From Muribaculaceae bacterium (GTDB lineage Bacteria > Bacteroidota > Bacteroidia > Bacteroidales > Muribaculaceae): DNA of 13,373 nt. The notes below the pieces were generated by a model, which ran no database searches, was not told where the DNA came from, and was given only the letters and a program-made list of their open reading frames with translations. The position numbers and the translations under genes were made by a program. The DNA lies in the NCBI GenBank assembly GCA_009775375.1, contig VSPO01000099.1:1-13373 (forward strand). The letters are read 5' to 3'. This document shows positions 6,234 to 13,228 of the stretch, in pieces; the stretch's first letter is position 1, and each line of letters opens with the position of its first letter.

Positions 6234-6791
6234 ATGACAGAAAAAGAGAAAATCATTTCAGGCATGATTTATGATGCCAACAACGATCCGGACTTAATTG
6301 CTGAGAGACTTGAGTGCAAGCAAATGTGCCATGAATATAATATGCTAAGTCCAAAGGATCTTCCTGCCCGCACTGAAAAAATCAAAGAAATACTCGGAGA
6401 GATCGGTAGCGATTTCTTGATTGAGCAACCATTCATGTGCGACTATGGATTCAATATCCATATTGGTGAAAATTTTTATTCCAACCACAATCTCATAATT
6501 CTCGACGCGGCTCCCGTCACGTTTGGCGACAACGTGTTTATCGCGCCAAATTGCGGATTCTACACCGCCGGACATCCGTTGGACGCAACGGAAAGAAACA
6601 AAGGCTTGGAATACGCACATCCAATTACGGTAGGCGACAACGTATGGATTGGCGGCAATGTATGCGTATTGTCCGGGGTGACGATAGGCAACAACAGCGT
6701 GATTGGGGCCGGTAGTGTCGTCGTAAAAGATATACCACCCTACTCTCTGGCTGTTGGCAATCCTTGCAAAGTAATAAAGACGGTTTCCTGA
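6234..6791 (+). CDS. Sugar O-acetyltransferase (maltose/galactoside acetyltransferase type)
   Basis: A 185-residue hexapeptide-repeat acyltransferase of the Maa/LacA kind, about the usual length. It transfers acetyl from acetyl-CoA to a sugar hydroxyl, probably in the cytoplasm. Order: N-terminal helical maltose-acetyltransferase cap (about 1-60), then the left-handed beta-helix with the catalytic-His motif FYTAGHPLDATERNKG, followed by ITVGDNVWIGGNVCVLSGVT and the closing SVVVKDIPPYSLAVGNPCKV. It sits 3 bases after the DUF362 gene and ends before a strong hairpin. The actual sugar cannot be told from sequence. It is a different, more typical family member than the remnant at 4891-5113. Confidence 0.9.
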   Translation: MTEKEKIISGMIYDANNDPDLIAERLECKQMCHEYNMLSPKDLPARTEKIKEILGEIGSDFLIEQPFMCDYGFNIHIGENFYSNHNLIILDAAPVTFGDNVFIAPNCGFYTAGHPLDATERNKGLEYAHPITVGDNVWIGGNVCVLSGVTIGNNSVIGAGSVVVKDIPPYSLAVGNPCKVIKTVS

Positions 6792-6820
6792 CGTATTAAT
6801 CTGTTTATCATCCGAAAAAC

Positions 6821-6865
6821 GGGTCTCGTAGTTTGGCTTGTCGAAAAGCTCAAACCATGAGACCC
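6821..6865. terminator. Strong bidirectional terminator hairpin
   Basis: The left arm GGGTCTCGTAGTTTGGCTT (6821-6839) pairs with the right arm (6846-6865) across a 6-base loop, giving about 19 paired positions with one bulge and one mismatch. On the - strand the stem is followed by GTTTTTCGG, a good U-run for ending the bioB operon. The + strand acetyltransferase also ends just before it. Confidence 0.85.
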
Positions 6866-6898
6866 TATATAATTCATTCAACTCTTTGAACTCATTCC

Positions 6899-7867
6899 TT
6901 AAAACTCATATCCTCCCTCTCTCACCAATTTCTTATCCTGATCCACATTAGAGCCGAGAGTTGTCAGCATATCTCCCACAATTCCCCCATTCATTCCTAT
7001 TTTGATTGCTTTCAGTTGGGTCTCCCGGCTCAGCGACGCTCTTCCTCCCGCGAATCGCAGTGTCGTGTGAGGATGTATAAATCGGAAAATTGCGATCGTA
7101 TCAAGCACATCCTCATCGCTTAATTTTTTAGAATCCTCAAGAGGCGTGCCTTTAATTGGGCATAAAATGTTAATCGGAATTGAGTGAGGTTCAATCCTGC
7201 GAAGCTCCAAGGCAAGTTCTACTCTCTGCTTTCTCGTTTCCCCCATGCCTATTATGCCTCCACTGCACACCTCCATGCCAATCTCTTTCGCAGCAAGGAT
7301 TGTCTTGATTTTGTCTTCGATTGTATGTGTGGTGCACATTTCTCCGAAATAAGACGGTGCTGTCTCAAGATTGCAATGATATCGCCTGACTCCCGACTCC
7401 CAGAGCCTAAGCAATTCCTCTTTGGAAAGCAGCCCCATAGATGCGCATAAGGATATCCCTCCCTTGTCGTTAAGTTCCGCGTAATAGCTGCAGGCCTTTT
7501 CGAGTTCGCGGCCATGCATGGCGCGTCCGCTCGTGACGAGGGAAAACCGCCTCACTCCCTGACTGCGGTTAAGATCGGCTACCTTCATGCATTCCTCCCT
7601 GCTTATGAGCGGATAAGGTTCAATCTTTGTGGCATGATGGGCAGATTGGGCACACCATTTACAATTCTCCGGACATTTCCCCGAACGGGCGTTGATAATT
7701 GAACAGGAATCAAAAACAGGAAGACAAAACCTCTTTGTGATTTCAGCGGCTGATTCATATATATTTTCGCGGTTCGAGTCGAGCAAATCAGCAAGCTCGT
7801 ATGCTTCTCTGGCTGAAATCTCCCCTCCTGCCAATATCCGATTTTTAAGATTCTCCAAGATTTCCAT
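6899..7867 (-). CDS. bioB: Biotin synthase
   Basis: A 322-residue radical-SAM enzyme that inserts sulfur into dethiobiotin, the last step of biotin synthesis, in the cytoplasm. The radical-SAM cluster motif is CPENCKWC (Cys65, Cys69, Cys72). Other BioB landmarks are SLCASMGLL, YHCNLETAPSYF, EVCSGGIIGMGE and LRFAGGR. The segment FSLVTSGRAM has Ser/Thr where the E. coli enzyme carries a ligand Cys of its second cluster, so the auxiliary-cluster type may differ from E. coli. It begins 12 bases after the Cys-rich ArsR-type gene and shares its promoter, which suggests control by that regulator. No other bio genes are in the window. Confidence 0.95.
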   Translation of the reverse strand: MEILENLKNRILAGGEISAREAYELADLLDSNRENIYESAAEITKRFCLPVFDSCSIINARSGKCPENCKWCAQSAHHATKIEPYPLISREECMKVADLNRSQGVRRFSLVTSGRAMHGRELEKACSYYAELNDKGGISLCASMGLLSKEELLRLWESGVRRYHCNLETAPSYFGEMCTTHTIEDKIKTILAAKEIGMEVCSGGIIGMGETRKQRVELALELRRIEPHSIPINILCPIKGTPLEDSKKLSDEDVLDTIAIFRFIHPHTTLRFAGGRASLSRETQLKAIKIGMNGGIVGDMLTTLGSNVDQDKKLVREGGYEF

Positions 7868-7879
7868 CTAAGCGTTTTT

Positions 7880-8257
7880 TTATAATGTTTCGGTATGCTT
7901 GAAATCGGCATGACTGCAAAGTCCCAACAAATCGTTGAAAAGCTTTCTTGCCAATGCCCAATTCTCGCTATCTACGCGATACTTCACCCGTGGAGGTTCC
8001 TCCTTGCATTTTACGAGACCCGCCTTCTTCAGTTCAGCCAGATGTTGCGAGACAGATGCTTTCGATAGGTTAAGCCTCGTATGCACGCCCCTGAAGAAGC
8101 ATCCGCACTCATCGTGACATCCCTTGCACAACGAGCAGTCGCCACATCCACAGCAAGCACATTTTTCTATAAGCAGCTGCAATATGGCCACTCTTGCAGG
8201 ATGGCTCAAAGCCTTGGCAAATTGGGAAAGTCTCTCATTTGGGTTGTTGATATCCAT
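7880..8257 (-). CDS. ArsR-type winged-helix regulator with a nine-cysteine insert
   Basis: A 125-residue DNA-binding protein. It begins with the ArsR signature LSHPARVAILQLL (17-29), then a cysteine-rich stretch at residues 33-53 with nine Cys (33, 35, 36, 38, 41, 44, 47, 51, 53), then the recognition helix LSKASVSQHLAELKKAGLV (64-82) and the wing VKYRV. Two more Cys lie at 84 and 114. In ArsR/SmtB proteins a CxC at this place binds metal; here it is much enlarged. The start was set at ATG 8257 because the promoter/operator at 8268-8289 lies just upstream, which excludes the longer frame reaching 8329. It is the first gene of an operon with bioB. It probably represses its own operon and may sense a metal, Fe-S status, or thiol redox state. 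The inducer is unknown. Confidence 0.85.
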   Translation of the reverse strand: MDINNPNERLSQFAKALSHPARVAILQLLIEKCACCGCGDCSLCKGCHDECGCFFRGVHTRLNLSKASVSQHLAELKKAGLVKCKEEPPRVKYRVDSENWALARKLFNDLLGLCSHADFKHTETL

Positions 8258-8267
8258 TAGCGTGAAT

Positions 8268-8289
8268 TTGTTCGCAAATTTACGAACAA
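8268..8289 (-). promoter_or_regulatory. Operator with embedded -7 box for the ArsR-bioB operon
   Basis: A perfect 7-bp inverted repeat TTGTTCG (8268-8274) / CGAACAA (8283-8289) encloses exactly eight bases. On the - strand these read TAAATTTG, a full TAnnTTTG -7 box. A dimeric repressor on this palindrome would block the promoter. The expected transcript start leaves a leader of about 12 bases before ATG 8257. Confidence 0.75.
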
Positions 8290-8315
8290 TATATGGAAAC
8301 TCCAAAATAAAGTAT

Positions 8316-8364
8316 CCTCCAATCCGCAAAATCTCATTTGAAATATGAGTTCGTGGATTGGAGG
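8316..8364 (-). terminator. Terminator of the ppk-ppx operon
   Basis: A perfect 10-bp stem CCTCCAATCC (8316-8325) / GGATTGGAGG (8355-8364) has an inner CTCAT/ATGAG stem (8333-8337 and 8345-8349). On the - strand it is followed by ATACTTTATTTTG, T-rich. It lies 19 bases past the Ppx/GppA stop and separates that operon from the ArsR-bioB promoter. Confidence 0.8.
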
Positions 8365-8382
8365 CTTGACAAGTCTTATTTA

Positions 8383-9285
8383 TCAGCGACTCTCCTTGAT
8401 TTTGTCGGCTTCATAAAGGCCATCGATAATGCCGTCGGCCACTCCAATGACAGGCACTACTATCCTTTTTGCCCCTACCGTATTCGCCACAGTCAGGAAA
8501 ATCTCTGCTGCCGGAATAATCACGTCTGCACGGTCTGCCTTCAGCTTAAACTTCTCCATCCTTTCTTCTACGCTTAGAGGATGCAGCATGTCATATAGAC
8601 GCTGAAGTTCCTCCACCTCAAAGGAATTAGCATCCTCATCTTTGTCGCGAGCCATCTTATAGAGCTTATTGATATTGCCTCCGGAGCCGATAATGACCAT
8701 TTCTTTCCCCTCCGGCTGCAACATTCTAAGCTGCTGCCGGAGTGAGTTGCATTCTTTAGGCGACACTTCACCCGTCAGCAAACGGATAGTCCCGATATTA
8801 AACGACATGGAGACCTTGAGATCACCGTCTGAAAGGAAATTGATCTCGGTGCTGCCGCCGCCGACATCTACATATAGGAAATTTCCTTTGCGGTCGCCGG
8901 TATATTCCACATGGTTGTTGTAGACTATCTTTGCCTCCTCTTCGCCGGCTATGATCTCTATCTTGATTCCGGTCTCCTCCTCAATCTCTTTTATGAGTTC
9001 CTTGCCGTTTTCTGCATCTCTCATGGCCGAGGTTGCACATGCGCGCATCTCGTCCACCCCATAGATTTTCATAAGCTGTCTGTAGGCTTTCATAAGCCTG
9101 ACAAGATTTTCGGCCTTTTTCCCGGAGATTCTGTTTTTTGAAAACACATCGAAACCCAGCCGCAAGGGCACTCTCAGCAGCATAAGCTTCTCAAGCTTGT
9201 CGTCGCAGTCTCCTTTATCTCGTTTTATCAAAAGTCGGGCCGCGTTCGACCCTATGTCGATGGCCGCATATGTCTTTCCTTTCAT
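8383..9285 (-). CDS. ppx: Exopolyphosphatase / Ppx-GppA family phosphatase
   Basis: A 300-residue member of the Ppx/GppA family (actin-like ATPase fold) that hydrolyses polyphosphate and/or the alarmone pppGpp. The family motifs are in order: AAIDIGSNAARLLI at the N-terminus, ATSAMRDAENG, GEEEAK, YVDVGGGSTEINF, IIGSGGNINK, KADRADVIIPA and GVADGI at the C-terminus. At about 300 residues it is the short form, without the C-terminal HD-like domain of E. coli Ppx. It starts 13 bases after ppk ends and is clearly in the same operon, so polyphosphate turnover is the likelier role. Sequence alone does not separate the Ppx from the GppA activity. Confidence 0.88.
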   Translation of the reverse strand: MKGKTYAAIDIGSNAARLLIKRDKGDCDDKLEKLMLLRVPLRLGFDVFSKNRISGKKAENLVRLMKAYRQLMKIYGVDEMRACATSAMRDAENGKELIKEIEEETGIKIEIIAGEEEAKIVYNNHVEYTGDRKGNFLYVDVGGGSTEINFLSDGDLKVSMSFNIGTIRLLTGEVSPKECNSLRQQLRMLQPEGKEMVIIGSGGNINKLYKMARDKDEDANSFEVEELQRLYDMLHPLSVEERMEKFKLKADRADVIIPAAEIFLTVANTVGAKRIVVPVIGVADGIIDGLYEADKIKESR

Positions 9286-9298
9286 TATTATGTCCTTT

Positions 9299-11368
9299 TC
9301 AATTTTTGTCTTGTTGACTGTTGATTTCAGTATAATGCTGATACAGTCTTTCTTGAGAACGAAATGGTTCGCCTGCCGATGTGGTCTGGATTTTCAACGA
9401 CCCCTCTCCGTCAATGACACGGGCTTGCGTATTGTCGAGCAGGGCAAAGTCGATTGTATTAATAACATCCGCTTTTATGTCGGGATCCAGCACGGGAGTT
9501 ATGACCTCCACTCGAGAATTTAGGTTTCTTGGCATCCAGTCGGCCGACCCTAAGAATACCTTTTCCTTTCCCCCTGCATGAAAGTGGAAAAGCCTGGAAT
9601 GCTCAAGATATCTGTCGATTATCCCCGAGGCAATTATGTTGTCGCTTATCCCTTCCACTCCGGGCTTCAACGAACAATTCCCTCTTACGGAAAGTCTCAC
9701 TTCCACTCCTGCCCTTGATGCTCTATATAGAAGAGCCACCATGTCTTCGTCAGTGATATGGTTGATTTTGATATGGACAAAAGCTCGCTTCCCTTGCAAT
9801 GCCCTGTTGATTTCATACTCTATCAACTCCTTGAATTCTTCACGCATATGATTGGGCGATACAAGGAGATTGCGGTATCTCACAGGCTTGAAAGGACGCT
9901 TTATGAAAGAGAATACCTCTGCCACGTCTTTGGTAATTGCCGGATTCGCTGTCATAAGGAAATAGTCGGTGTAGACCTTGGCATTGCCTTCATGGAAATT
10001 TCCGGTGCCGACCACGGCTATGTTTTGGTCGTTTTTGAGCCCGATCAACACAAGTTTTGAATGAACTTTAAGTCCCTCTACGCCAAAGACGACGTTGACT
10101 CCGGCTTCTTGCATCTTCTTCGACCAATGGATATTGCTCGATTCGTCAAAACGGGCAAGAAGCTCCACAACCGCTGTGACCTTTTTGCCATTTCTTGCGG
10201 CGCACACCAATGCCTCAATCACTTTTGAATTCTTCGCAACCCTGTAAAGAGTCATCTTGATGCTTTTGACATCCCTGTCTACGGCGGCCTCCTGCAAGAG
10301 ACGAATGACGTAGTCAAACGTATGATACGGCACGTGTATCAGGCGGTCTTTTTTCTTGACAAGCTTTAATAAGCTTCCGGTTTCTTTCAGCTCCGGCTTG
10401 ACAATGGCGGGCCAAGTCGGATATTTCAGGTCACTGCGCCCCATTGTCGGGAATGACATAAAATCCTTATGGTTGTTGTATCTGCCTGAGGGTTTGACCG
10501 TGTCAAGTTTGCCGAGCTTAAGTTTCTTCATTAGATGGCCCAAAAGGGTTGCAGGCATCGTTTCGTCGTAAATGACTCTCAACGCCACGCCCATTTTGCG
10601 GCTTTTCACGGCCTTTGCGATTTTTTCCAATGGCCCTACATGCAGGTCATTGTCAATCTCCATTTCTGCATCTTTAGTAAACTTGAAGGAGTAAGCATTA
10701 AACGTGCAATCATTATGGTCAGGAAAAATCATTGGAAGGGCCATCCTGATAACGTCGTCAAGATAGATAAGGCATTTTTTCCCTTCTCTGTCCGGAAGGG
10801 GAATGAAACGCCCGCACAACGATGTCGGAAGCTCGATGAGTGCATATTCATCTTTCCCGGAAGGATGGGTTATTGCGATTGCAAGAAAAATTTTCTCGTC
10901 GTTTTCACGTGATAATTCCGACATCTTGTCGAGCCATATCGGCGATACAAATCCCGAAATGTCTTTTCGGAACATGCACTTTAGATAATGTCGTTGGTCA
11001 TCAGTCAATTGATTCTCATTGAGCAGCAAAATCCCATTCTCGTCAAGAGCTTTTTCCACGGCCTTAATTGCGCCTTCATATTCAAGAGAGAATTCTTTGT
11101 CCATGTTGCCGATGCGGCCAAGCAGTTGTCCGGCTTTCTCTTTTTCCCGAGCATAGTTTTTTCCTCCCATGGTGGCGAGACGGGCAAGGGTTGCCATTCT
11201 TACTCTGAAAAACTCGTCAAGATTGTTGGAATATATGCCAAGAAAGGAAAGGCGTTCGAGCAGAGGTACGTTTTCGCGCATTGCCTCCTGCAGGATGCGA
11301 TGATTGAAGTACATCCAACTTACGTCCCTGTCGATATAGGGTAGTGTATTTCCGGCTGAATCAGTCAT
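9299..11368 (-). CDS. ppk: Polyphosphate kinase 1
   Basis: A 689-residue Ppk1, normal length, which makes polyphosphate reversibly from ATP. The N domain begins YIDRDVSWMYFNHRILQEAM, followed by LDEFFRVRMA. The two phospholipase-D-like halves of the catalytic core carry the expected histidines: KVHSKL (His436, equivalent to the autophosphorylated E. coli His435) and YLEHSRLFHF (His590, equivalent to His592). Also seen are MTLYRVAKNSKVIEAL, VGTGNFHEGNAKVYTDYFLM and LGSADWMPRNLNSRVEV. It is first in a two-gene operon with the exopolyphosphatase, under a TACTTTTG box at 11386-11393. Confidence 0.96.
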   Translation of the reverse strand: MTDSAGNTLPYIDRDVSWMYFNHRILQEAMRENVPLLERLSFLGIYSNNLDEFFRVRMATLARLATMGGKNYAREKEKAGQLLGRIGNMDKEFSLEYEGAIKAVEKALDENGILLLNENQLTDDQRHYLKCMFRKDISGFVSPIWLDKMSELSRENDEKIFLAIAITHPSGKDEYALIELPTSLCGRFIPLPDREGKKCLIYLDDVIRMALPMIFPDHNDCTFNAYSFKFTKDAEMEIDNDLHVGPLEKIAKAVKSRKMGVALRVIYDETMPATLLGHLMKKLKLGKLDTVKPSGRYNNHKDFMSFPTMGRSDLKYPTWPAIVKPELKETGSLLKLVKKKDRLIHVPYHTFDYVIRLLQEAAVDRDVKSIKMTLYRVAKNSKVIEALVCAARNGKKVTAVVELLARFDESSNIHWSKKMQEAGVNVVFGVEGLKVHSKLVLIGLKNDQNIAVVGTGNFHEGNAKVYTDYFLMTANPAITKDVAEVFSFIKRPFKPVRYRNLLVSPNHMREEFKELIEYEINRALQGKRAFVHIKINHITDEDMVALLYRASRAGVEVRLSVRGNCSLKPGVEGISDNIIASGIIDRYLEHSRLFHFHAGGKEKVFLGSADWMPRNLNSRVEVITPVLDPDIKADVINTIDFALLDNTQARVIDGEGSLKIQTTSAGEPFRSQERLYQHYTEINSQQDKN

Positions 11369-11385
11369 AATTCTGTAATTTGCTA

Positions 11386-11393
11386 CAAAAGTA
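11386..11393 (-). promoter_or_regulatory. -7 box (TACTTTTG) for the ppk-ppx operon
   Basis: The - strand reads TACTTTTG, matching TAnnTTTG, and ends 17 bases before the ppk ATG at 11368. No clear -33 element was found. Confidence 0.55.
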
Positions 11394-11453
11394 ACATTTC
11401 AAAATCGTAAAGGGTTGAATCGACGTATTAAGTTTTCATTAAAAAAAGCCTGC

Positions 11454-12491
11454 TCATGCGATACCGACATTTTCGCCGACGGAATATTTCCTGCGGGCCA
11501 TCGCCTGAAGGTCCACTGTAGTGTCGCATTCATCGACGATTTCCACTCCAAGCATCGACTCAATCACGTCTTCCATAGTGACGATTCCTCTCATACACCC
11601 GTATTCATCGGTAACGACGGATATATGCTCCTTCTTCTCAAGCATCCGCTGCCAAATCTCGGAGACTTTTTCGGTTTCCGGAAAGAAGAGAATTGGCCTG
11701 ACTATTGAAGCCACGGGCTCATTGAATTTATCCTGAGCCAACTTTTCAAGCACGTTTGAACGGCGCACGTAGCCCGTTATGAATTCCTTTTCCGAATCAA
11801 ACACCGGAATTCTGGAATAGGGAAAAAGCGATTCGTTGTCGTAAAATTCTTTCATTGTGGTCTGACGCGACACAGAAGAAACCACTACGTATGGAGTCAT
11901 TATCTCTTTGGCAGTGACATTGACAATCTTAAGGAAACTTTTGATTATCTTGTTTTCTGAATGTGCGAAAACCCCTTCATCCGTGCCGACGTTGACCATC
12001 GCCTCCACCTCCTCACGGCTGACCGTAAGAGGCTGAATTTTTGGAGAAAAACATTTCGTAAGCAATTCTGAGATCCAGACGAGCGGATATGTGATGAAAA
12101 TAAGCACCCGGATAATCTTTGCTGATGGCATCGCGAGTGCCCTCCAATAGGAAGCGCCTATCGTTTTAGGGATTATTTCGGAAAAGACAAGTATAAGAAG
12201 GGTCAAAACTGCCGATATGATTCCGAAGTAGGCTTCTCCAAACACCTTCACTGATTCTGAGCCTACTCCGGCCGCTCCAATCGTATGGGCCACCGTGTTA
12301 AGCGTAAGAATGGCGGCCACCGGACGGTCGACGTTTGTCTTGTATTTCATCATTAGGAATGCTGTCTTGTCTCCTTGGTTCTCTTTCATGGAGATATACG
12401 ACACGGGGGTAGACAATAGTACGGCTTCAAGCACGGAGCACAAAAAAGATATTGCCAATGCCCCGAACAAATATAAAAGAATTATAGTCAT
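11454..12491 (-). CDS. CNNM/CorC (hemolysin C-like) membrane protein with CBS pair
   Basis: A 345-residue inner-membrane protein. The N-terminal DUF21/CNNM domain has about four hydrophobic segments (residues about 3-25, 58-78, 88-112 and 123-145) and the motifs LNTVAHTIGAAG and FSEIIPKTIGA. A CBS-domain pair follows: IMTPYVVVSSV, SRIPVFDSEKEFITGYV, then HISVVTDEYGCMRGIVTMED. Family members are linked to magnesium or cobalt efflux and divalent-cation balance; CBS domains usually sense nucleotides. The protein ends soon after the CBS pair and lacks the C-terminal CorC/HlyC domain. A run of seven T follows the stop on the - strand (11443-11449 on +), possibly a terminator without an obvious stem. 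Confidence 0.9.
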   Translation of the reverse strand: MTIILLYLFGALAISFLCSVLEAVLLSTPVSYISMKENQGDKTAFLMMKYKTNVDRPVAAILTLNTVAHTIGAAGVGSESVKVFGEAYFGIISAVLTLLILVFSEIIPKTIGASYWRALAMPSAKIIRVLIFITYPLVWISELLTKCFSPKIQPLTVSREEVEAMVNVGTDEGVFAHSENKIIKSFLKIVNVTAKEIMTPYVVVSSVSRQTTMKEFYDNESLFPYSRIPVFDSEKEFITGYVRRSNVLEKLAQDKFNEPVASIVRPILFFPETEKVSEIWQRMLEKKEHISVVTDEYGCMRGIVTMEDVIESMLGVEIVDECDTTVDLQAMARRKYSVGENVGIA

Positions 12492-12553
12492 GTAAACAGG
12501 TAAATTAATTGATATTCAGTAATATTTCTTAAGGAGAGCTTCTGCCCGCTCTG

Positions 12554-12829
12554 CTATTCCCTGAATATACAATGCCTCACGCCTCTGTCAAGATGAGTCA
12601 GAAGGATTTTGGGCGATTTGACGATTGTTGTGGAATGACAACGCCTAATGCCGACCGATCTGGTTGGTTTCAACTTTGGCATAGAGACTCTTGTTTTAAC
12701 CATGCATACATGCGCTACGACCGCCTCGGCTTCAATCTCCGTCTCTACAACTTCGGAATTTCCTTCCAGCGACGGAGTCAAAACCAAGGCTATTGCAAGA
12801 TACAAAATAATATTGGTCAATAGTCTCAT
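12554..12829 (-). CDS. Small hypothetical protein with hydrophobic N-terminus
   Basis: Not recognised. From ATG 12829 it would be 91 residues, with an ATG 33 bases upstream (12862) as the alternative. The shorter start is preferred because AAGGAAG lies just upstream and the hydrophobic segment MRLLTNIILYLAIALVLTP then falls at the very N-terminus, like a signal peptide or a membrane anchor. An acidic patch (VVETEIEAEAVV) follows, then a basic tail of about 50 residues with few hydrophobics (KLKPTRSVGIRRC). It lies between the CBS membrane protein and the two-helix protein, all on the same strand, with gaps of about 60 and 100 bases. The opposite strand is also open over part of this interval, so coding status is only moderately supported. 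Confidence 0.45.
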   Translation of the reverse strand: MRLLTNIILYLAIALVLTPSLEGNSEVVETEIEAEAVVAHVCMVKTRVSMPKLKPTRSVGIRRCHSTTIVKSPKILLTHLDRGVRHCIFRE

Positions 12830-12927
12830 AGCGGCATCTTCCTTAGAAGATTTCTTAAACACTTCTTTAATCTATCAACAAAAAAAGTCCGCACATTGTT
12901 GCAAAAAAGTTGCGTATGAGATTGCTT

Positions 12928-13185
12928 CTATTTTGAGATGCTCAATCTTCTTTTAAGCCTCTTTATGCCTTCCACCCCTATGATTGTCAATCCTCCATAC
13001 TGAAAAGTTTTTGCAAGACCAAACAGAACGAACCATAAGACTCCTTTCGTATAGGTAGAGATCGGCAAAGCCATCTGCGCGAAACTCAATATATAGCAAG
13101 GGATCGCGCATAGCAAGACTATCACTCCGGTCCTGAATGACAATCCTTGAAGCATCTTCTTTATCTTAATGAGATTCTCTTTCAT
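12928..13185 (-). CDS. Small conserved two-helix membrane protein
   Basis: An 85-residue protein with a basic amphipathic start (MKENLIKIKKMLQGLSFRTG), two hydrophobic segments (about residues 20-40 and 48-67), and a strongly basic end (GIKRLKRRLSISK) expected to stay in the cytoplasm. The pattern FAQMALPIS then KTFQYGGLTIIGVEGIKRLK resembles a short hypothetical membrane protein I recall as common in Bacteroidales. Function unknown. It has its own TAATTTTG box 36-43 bases upstream of the start. The frame is clean. Confidence 0.75.
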   Translation of the reverse strand: MKENLIKIKKMLQGLSFRTGVIVLLCAIPCYILSFAQMALPISTYTKGVLWFVLFGLAKTFQYGGLTIIGVEGIKRLKRRLSISK

Positions 13186-13220
13186 CGAGTAGCTTTTTCC
13201 TTAGAGATTTTCTTTCCCCA

Positions 13221-13228
13221 CAAAATTA
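13221..13228 (-). promoter_or_regulatory. -7 box (TAATTTTG) for the two-helix membrane protein
   Basis: The - strand reads TAATTTTG, a full TAnnTTTG match, with a leader of about 30 bases before ATG 13185. No convincing -33 element was found. Confidence 0.55.

Noticed and set aside
6345..6881. 178-codon - strand open frame
   Set aside because: It is antisense to the conserved sugar acetyltransferase and overlaps the terminator hairpin; no recognisable protein.
8258..8329. Longer ArsR-type protein starting at 8329
   Set aside because: The extra 24 codons cover the promoter palindrome and -7 box and do not resemble the family N-terminus; the ATG at 8257 fits better.
12572..12823. + strand 83-codon frame opposite the small hypothetical protein
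   Set aside because: No upstream promoter box, no recognisable features, and against the direction of all neighbours; the - strand frame with a signal-like N-terminus is favoured, though not strongly.
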